A stretch of DNA of 64,000 nt from a bacterium (lineage in GTDB: Archaea; Nanoarchaeota; Nanoarchaeia; Woesearchaeales; UBA10216): contig JAAGZO010000387.1 in assembly GCA_024206195.1 (NCBI GenBank), positions 62,001 through 126,000 of the forward strand, in the 5' to 3' direction. This document shows, piece after piece, positions 61,198-64,000 of the stretch. Both the position numbers and the translations under genes were made by a program. The notes beneath the pieces are model-generated. The model worked only from the letters and a program-made list of their open reading frames with translations, did not search any database and was not told the DNA's origin. Each line of letters begins with the position of its first letter. The first letter of the stretch is position 1.

Positions 61198-62400
61198 TTA
61201 GATCACCTTATCCTTTTTCAAAAACAGCAGCAATATTCCGCTGCCAACAGCAACAATTATGCCAGAAAGTATAAACGCATACTCAATTGAATATAAATCT
61301 GCAAAATACCCCACAAAAGGAGTCATCACTGCGTAAACCAATCTTCTAATCATACTTGCAATAGAAGCAACTGTTGCTCTTTTATCCGAACTGACCAACT
61401 TGTTGATATAATCGCTAATCAATGGAAAAGAATAGCCTGTAATCAACCCTATCAAAATAAAGAAAAGAACACTGGCAAATGAAGGATAAACGCCCAGCAT
61501 AAAAAGAGAAATCGAAGTGACTACTGCAAGTGAAACAATTGAATTCTTTTTTCCTATCTTCTGCTCTATTGTGTGCGCATACTTTGCAGAAAAACCAGCT
61601 GCAAGTGAAAGCGCTGCAAGAATCAATCCTACCAACTTGATATCAAACCCTATATTAACTAAATACGGCTGGGAAAACATATATGCAATTGAACAAAAAA
61701 CAAGGACAAGTGCAGGATATAACATAAGCCATCTTATCTCATGCTTTTTTAATGAGAATTTAAGTATTTCAAAAAGACGATGCACATGTCCCTTTTCTAT
61801 AATAGGCTTCTCTCTCTCAGGCTCCTTAAATGATAATGCCACTATAGGCATTAATGCTGCAAAAGGAAGGGTTACATAAAAAGGCAGCCTTAAATTTACA
61901 CCATCCACACTAGCTATTAATCCTCCAACAATAAGAGCAAAAGACACAGCTATTGTTGCTATGAAGAATGTATTGCCCATTACTTTCTTGTAATCTTTCT
62001 GTCTCTTAAGATTCAAGAGTGTATCATAAATAAGTGCAGAATCTGCTCCAGAAAGAAATGAAGCTCCAACTGACCAGAAAAGACCAGCTATAAAAAAGAC
62101 AAAAAAGGTACTGCCAAGAGAAAAAAAGAGCGGTGCTGCAAACAATGCTGCTCCAGCAATAACAAGTGATTTTTTCCTTCCATGAACATCTGCGAAATAA
62201 CCTGTTGGTATCTCAAGTGCTACAATGCCTATTCCATATAAGGATTCAAGAAGCATAATCTGAAACATTGACAAGCCATTATCCACCAGGAAAAGCACAT
62301 AAACAGGCATAAAGAACCACATACTCATCAGAGCAGACATAAGGTAAAACTTCCATATATTTGCTTTCAGCTTTTCATGAACTTTACTTCCTTTTCCCAT
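61198..62400 (-). CDS. MFS transporter
   Basis: This 400-residue membrane protein has 12 predicted helices and an MFS loop motif (GYFADVHGRKKSL) after helix 2. A GYFADLYSIEYAF repeat near the C-terminus marks the second half. The substrate is unknown; the multidrug-efflux branch is likely. It is followed at once by an Lrp-type regulator. An imperfect palindrome array lies upstream. Confidence 0.9.
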   Translation of the reverse strand: MGKGSKVHEKLKANIWKFYLMSALMSMWFFMPVYVLFLVDNGLSMFQIMLLESLYGIGIVALEIPTGYFADVHGRKKSLVIAGAALFAAPLFFSLGSTFFVFFIAGLFWSVGASFLSGADSALIYDTLLNLKRQKDYKKVMGNTFFIATIAVSFALIVGGLIASVDGVNLRLPFYVTLPFAALMPIVALSFKEPEREKPIIEKGHVHRLFEILKFSLKKHEIRWLMLYPALVLVFCSIAYMFSQPYLVNIGFDIKLVGLILAALSLAAGFSAKYAHTIEQKIGKKNSIVSLAVVTSISLFMLGVYPSFASVLFFILIGLITGYSFPLISDYINKLVSSDKRATVASIASMIRRLVYAVMTPFVGYFADLYSIEYAFILSGIIVAVGSGILLLFLKKDKVI

Positions 62401-62510
62401 GATTTTATCTCCGGAACTGTTTCCAGGCAGACCTCTTTGTTTTTCTTAATAATTATGCAATATTTCTTGTATATTCTTAAATTTTTCTATTTTTTACATG
62501 AAAATGGAGA

Positions 62511-62522
62511 TTTTACGTAAAA
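62511..62522. promoter_or_regulatory. Palindrome TTTTACGTAAAA, possible Lrp site
   Basis: A perfect 12-bp palindrome lies between the MFS-Lrp operon and the HAD gene. A related sequence, TTTTTACATGAAAA, stands about two helical turns away (from about 62491). Autoregulation by the local Lrp is possible but not shown. Confidence 0.4.
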
Positions 62523-62575
62523 ATTACAACTTTTAAGCAAAAAACTATATAAAACACACATTCTACCTATGCTGT

Positions 62576-64000
<1,425 letters not shown>

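Overview
The window looks like part of a chromosome of a DPANN archaeon, most likely of the Woesearchaeota/Pacearchaeota kind. Information-processing genes are archaeal: fibrillarin with Nop5, RfcL, the archaeal/eukaryotic-type glycyl-tRNA synthetase, the archaeal CCA-adding enzyme, TFS, an NMD3-like protein, SMC, an OB-fold SSB and a COG1750-type Lon-like protease. DNA is AT-rich, genes are packed with ATGA-type overlaps, many starts sit about 25 nt from a TATA box (leaderless), and the remaining leaders carry a GAGGTGAT-type ribosome binding site. Bacterial-looking type I GAPDH and long-form adenosylhomocysteinase suggest horizontal gain. The lineage call is inference; there is no rRNA here.

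Layout. 1-16374 (minus) is a probable surface-protein operon: two ribbon-helix-helix regulators, a 1155-residue PKD-type membrane protein, and a giant secreted subtilisin of more than 4140 residues that runs off the left edge. It is preceded at 16496-18305 by a four-gene cluster with an M50-like membrane protease and a Cys-rich lipoprotein. 18397-24676 holds a complete four-subunit group 3b-type NiFe hydrogenase, its maturation protease, an EamA transporter, a DUF6390-like protein and hypC/hypA. 24725-30945 is a translation/replication block (nop5, flpA, cysS, rfcL, glyS). 30961-37726 has a 1494-residue beta-helix surface protein, a small HExxH protein and a DUF2330-like membrane protein. 37774-50283 carries ssb, tRNA-Phe, a deacetylase/glycosyltransferase pair, smc, cca, three membrane lipid/transport genes, nmd3-like, signal peptidase, TFS and DUF167. 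50261-57924 has a bitopic coiled-coil protein, the GAPDH-PGK operon and a Lon-like membrane protease. 57925-58237 is a structured non-coding interval. 58238-64000 holds a degenerate Ncs6/Ncs2-like protein, a phospholipase D lipoprotein, a PfkB kinase, an MFS-Lrp operon, a HAD phosphatase and the start of ahcY.

The most unusual item is the giant subtilisin. Its catalytic Asp (about residue 1303) and His (about 2304) are separated by about 1000 residues, because Cys-rich repeats and a beta-propeller are inserted into one surface loop of the protease fold. The upstream regulator pair sits beside an 11-bp-phased TGTATGACA repeat array that could be its operator. Together these suggest a regulated cell-surface protease/adhesion locus. 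Other points of interest are a Nop5 lacking its N-terminal domain, a divergent PGK with a coiled-coil insertion, a duplicated hairpin/GAGGTGAT element, stacked palindromes before GAPDH, and a perfectly symmetric bidirectional TATA promoter at hypA.
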